From an uncultured Lachnospiraceae bacterium (lineage in GTDB: Bacteria > Bacillota > Clostridia > Lachnospirales > Lachnospiraceae), in NCBI GenBank assembly GCA_910578115.1, contig CAJTPO010000008.1, forward strand, positions 36,255-100,254: DNA of 64,000 nucleotides, read 5' to 3'. The position numbers and the translations under genes were made by a program. The notes under the pieces were generated by a model. That model saw only the letters and a list, made by a program, of their open reading frames with translations, had not been told where the DNA came from and made no database searches. Below, piece by piece: positions 61,772 through 64,000 of this stretch (positions are counted from its first letter, which is position 1; every line of letters starts with the position of its first letter).

Positions 61772-63309
61772 ATGACAGGTAACGCAAGGCTCCCCATGGG
61801 GATTGAAGATTTTGAGGAAATGCGTACACAGGGTTACTATTATGTGGATAAGACGGGTCTGATCCGGGATCTTCTGGATCACCTGGGCAAGGTGAACCTG
61901 CTCACACGCCCGAGACGTTTCGGCAAAACTTTGAACATAAGCATGTTGAGATGCTTTTTTGAGGTCGGGAGTGACGGCGGACTCTTCGACGGGCTTGAAA
62001 TCTCGAAGGAGAAAGAGCTTTGCAGGCAGTACATGGGCAGGTTTCCGGTCATCTCTATCAGTTTAAAGGGTGTGAGCGGCAGAACCTTCGATGAGGCTAA
62101 AGGAATGCTGCGCAGTATTCTCGGCAATGAGGCGCTGCGGTTTCAGTTTCTGCTTGAGAGCGATTGTCTGTCGGAGCCGGAACGGCAGCAGTACAGAAAG
62201 CTCATCGAATTGAATGAAAAAGGTGTTTTCTCCATGGCGGATGAGCTTTTGAAGGACAGCCTGTTTAAGCTCTCGCAGTTTTTAGAAAAATATTATGGTC
62301 AAAAGACGGTCGTCCTGATCGATGAGTACGATGTGCCGCTTGATAAGGCATACCGGTCAGGCTATTACGATGATATGGTGGAGCTGATCAGCGGACTTTT
62401 CGGGCAGGTGCTGAAAACGAACAGGAGCCTTTATTTTGCGGTACTTACCGGGTGTCTGCGGATATCCAGAGAGAGTATTTTTACAGGGCTTAATAATTTT
62501 AATGTATACACGATCAAAGATGCGCGTTATCGGGAATACTTTGGTTTTACGGATGAAGAGATAAGAGACATGCTTTCCTATTATGGATTTATGGAACAGT
62601 ATGATGCCGTAAAGCAGTGGTATGACGGCTATCAATTCGGTAATACCGGCATTTACTGTCCGTAGGACGTGATCAATTACTGCGGCGATCTGCGTGACGG
62701 GAATGTGGCAGAACCGCAGAACTATTGGGTAAATACAAGCAGCAACGATATTGTCAGAAAGTTTATCGGCAGGGCGGGATCGACGGCCAGAAATGAGATG
62801 GAACTGCTGATCGACGGCGGCAGCATCCGGAAAATAATCCGGCAGGAGCTGACTTATCGCGATCTGGATTCTGATGTTGACAACCTGTGGAGCATCCTTT
62901 TTACAACAGGTTATCTGACGCAGCGGGGACAGCAGCAGGGCGACATGACGGAACTTGTCATTCCGAACAGGGAGATACGCTGGATCTTTGTGCAGCAGAT
63001 CCGCAGATGGTTTCAGGAAGAAACGAAAAAGGATAGTTAAGCAATCTTGACGGCTGGTGTGTGAGATCCAATGCAGAGTCGGGGGATGGCTACAGCGATA
63101 TCATGATCGAGATTGAGGCGCAGGAGATCGGTATCGTGATTGAACTGAAATATGCCGAGAACGCCGCCTTTGATACCGGCTGCCGGGAAGCTCTCAGGCA
63201 GATCCGGGAAAAGAAGTATGAGGAAGCGCTTGTCAGAGACGGAATGAAGACAATCTACCGGTACGGCATTGCGTGTTATCAGAAACGCTGCAGGGTTATC
63301 TCAGGTTGA
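61772..63309 (+). pseudogene. Broken AAA-ATPase-like / PD-(D/E)XK protein
   Basis: ATG 61772 (MTGNARLPMGIEDFEEMRTQ) follows AGAAAGGA. The P-loop RPRRFGKTL and VVLIDEYDVPLDKAY are intact, but the frame meets TAG at 62663-62665 within YCP-stop-DVINY, where relatives have Trp. It then continues in the same frame to a stop at 63040. A segment of about 100 residues is then missing and the nuclease-like end (GYSDIMIEIEAQEIGIVIEL) resumes in another frame at 63061. One nonsense codon plus a deletion/frameshift are therefore visible. Relative of the intact gene at 2524. Confidence 0.85.
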
Positions 63310-63322
63310 CCCTGCATACAAA

Positions 63323-63425
63323 TATAGTAAACGACATAACAAATTTCTGTTTCCGTCTCCTGCAGGAGCCATATACGGTAGCTTCTGCAAAGCTGAAAAC
63401 GAAATTTCCAATATCGTTAACTATA
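63323..63425. repeat. 103-bp MITE-like element with terminal inverted repeats, copy B
   Basis: TATAGTAAACGACATAACAA on the left and its imperfect inverted match (ending GTTAACTATA) on the right, with CTCCTGCAGGAG inside. Same length as copy A at 42614. It lies directly after the broken ATPase gene. Confidence 0.8.
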
Positions 63426-63460
63426 GAATGACTGTGCGCAGCCGAAAGCGGTGAGGAAGG

Positions 63461-63487
63461 AGTACACGTTACGCGTGTACTTTTTTT
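63461..63487 (+). terminator. Intrinsic terminator
   Basis: AGTACACG (63461-63468) pairs with CGTGTACT (63474-63481) and is followed by TTTTTT. Confidence 0.8.
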
Positions 63488-63664
63488 GTGTAAAGATTTA
63501 AAACAACTAAAGACATCAGGCAAATCAGCCAAACCAGCACCTGAAATTATAAAAATACAACAAAACACATTTGCTTTTCGCAAAATCGGACTCCAGTCCT
63601 ATGTTTCCATAGGGACATATGTCATAATACCGGCATACAAAGAGGGCGTGAATTTCACTGGTTT

Positions 63665-63827
63665 ATGATGATTGCATTGCTGTTTTTGACCGTATCTTAT
63701 ATAGTATTGTATAAGACCAGATTCGGACTCAGACTCTGTGCGTGCGGGGAATATCCGCAGGCGGCGGATCCCGTGGGCATTCATGTGCATAAGATGCGGT
63801 ATGCCAGAGTAAAGATAAGAAGAAAGG
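63665..63827 (+). pseudogene. Fragment of a sugar/nucleoside ABC transporter permease
   Basis: The frame encodes ALLFLTVSYIVLYKTRFGLR followed by CACGEYPQAADPVGIHVHKM, which matches the internal 'TRFGLRLRACGExPxAAxxxGI' segment of BPD_transp_2 permeases for simple sugars or nucleosides. Neither the preceding nor the following membrane segments are present, so only a short internal piece remains. No function is expected. The stretch 63488-63664 before it shows no gene. Confidence 0.6.
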
Positions 63828-63851
63828 CCGGACAGAAAGGGACGTCGATTG

Positions 63852-64000
63852 ATGAATAGAAAAAGCATGAAGATTGTCCTGGCGGTAGTCGGGATCATGA
63901 TGGTAGGTATGGGGGTGGCGTTCAATGCCGCCGCCGCGCTGGGAAATGATCCGGTGGGAATTGTGTATGACGGGATCAGAAATACGGCGAAGCTGTCAGC
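63852..64000 (+). CDS. YczE/YitT-like membrane protein, start only
   Basis: ATG 63852 (MNRKSMKIVLAVVGIMMVGM) begins a membrane protein cut by the window end. The first membrane segment and the GVAFNAAAALGNDPVGIVYD motif resemble the start of YczE/YyaS/YitT-type proteins of unknown function. AAAGGGA lies about 10 bases upstream as RBS. Confidence 0.6.
   Translation, partial: MNRKSMKIVLAVVGIMMVGMGVAFNAAAALGNDPVGIVYDGIRNTAKLS

Overview
The window looks like a chromosomal segment of a Gram-positive gut anaerobe of the Lachnospiraceae (Clostridium cluster XIVa) type. The supporting genes are a class II GalT next to GalK, a rubredoxin/reverse-rubrerythrin/PerR group, a T-box-controlled archaeal-type proS, a YtvI-like permease, mutS2, several LytTR/GHKL two-component systems, AAA-ATPase-like/PD-(D/E)XK proteins and many small interspersed repeats. 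No species is assigned.

Layout. 1-5980: end of a Cys-rich protein, a MATE exporter, a DUF3892 protein, an intact AAA-ATPase-like protein, a degraded reverse-strand gene and an Rpn-like nuclease. 6000-13650: a visibly A+T-rich island holding the wreck of a Cys-rich-peptide (CLI_3235/Clo7bot-like) maturation system: a broken secreted protein, a truncated radical-SAM maturase, a broken TIGR04066-type protein and a frameshifted acyl-carrier-related protein. Beside them are an intact unknown protein, a FlxA-like protein and an intact LytTR regulator plus GHKL kinase. Three similar direct-repeat promoters in the island each precede damaged coding sequence, which suggests a defunct regulon of that two-component system. 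13698-18978: a BceAB-like ABC transporter divergent from a second LytTR/GHKL system, with 22-bp-spaced LytTR-type repeats between them.

18998-27000: a HigBA module, oxidative-stress genes (rubredoxin, rubrerythrin, PerR), an OmpR-type two-component system, an RluA-family pseudouridine synthase, a UPF0175/DUF3368 pair and a YtvI-like permease. 27100-40000: two tandem O-antigen-ligase-like proteins, an NahK-like sugar kinase, T-box-proS, ackA, a BlaI/BlaR1 pair and a membrane-anchored amidase. 40270-45500: tRNA-Gly, a receiver/Hpt/AraC cassette and galK-galT. 45700-53000: XRE regulator, DnaQ-like exonuclease, small membrane peptide, VanW protein, and an operon of AIR-synthase-like, Lrp/AsnC, aminotransferase and trmL. 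53170-64000: orphan histidine kinase, AlbA_2/ATPase protein, ClbS/DfsB-like protein, WYL regulator, mutS2, orphan response regulator, a broken AAA-ATPase-like gene, an ABC-permease remnant and the start of a YczE/YitT-like membrane protein.

Three interspersed repeat families stand out: a 78-bp hairpin unit (four copies), a 103-bp terminal-inverted-repeat element (two full copies and two remnants) and a 149-bp triple-hairpin element (two copies) that ends in a Shine-Dalgarno sequence and appears to supply the ribosome binding site of the gene behind it.
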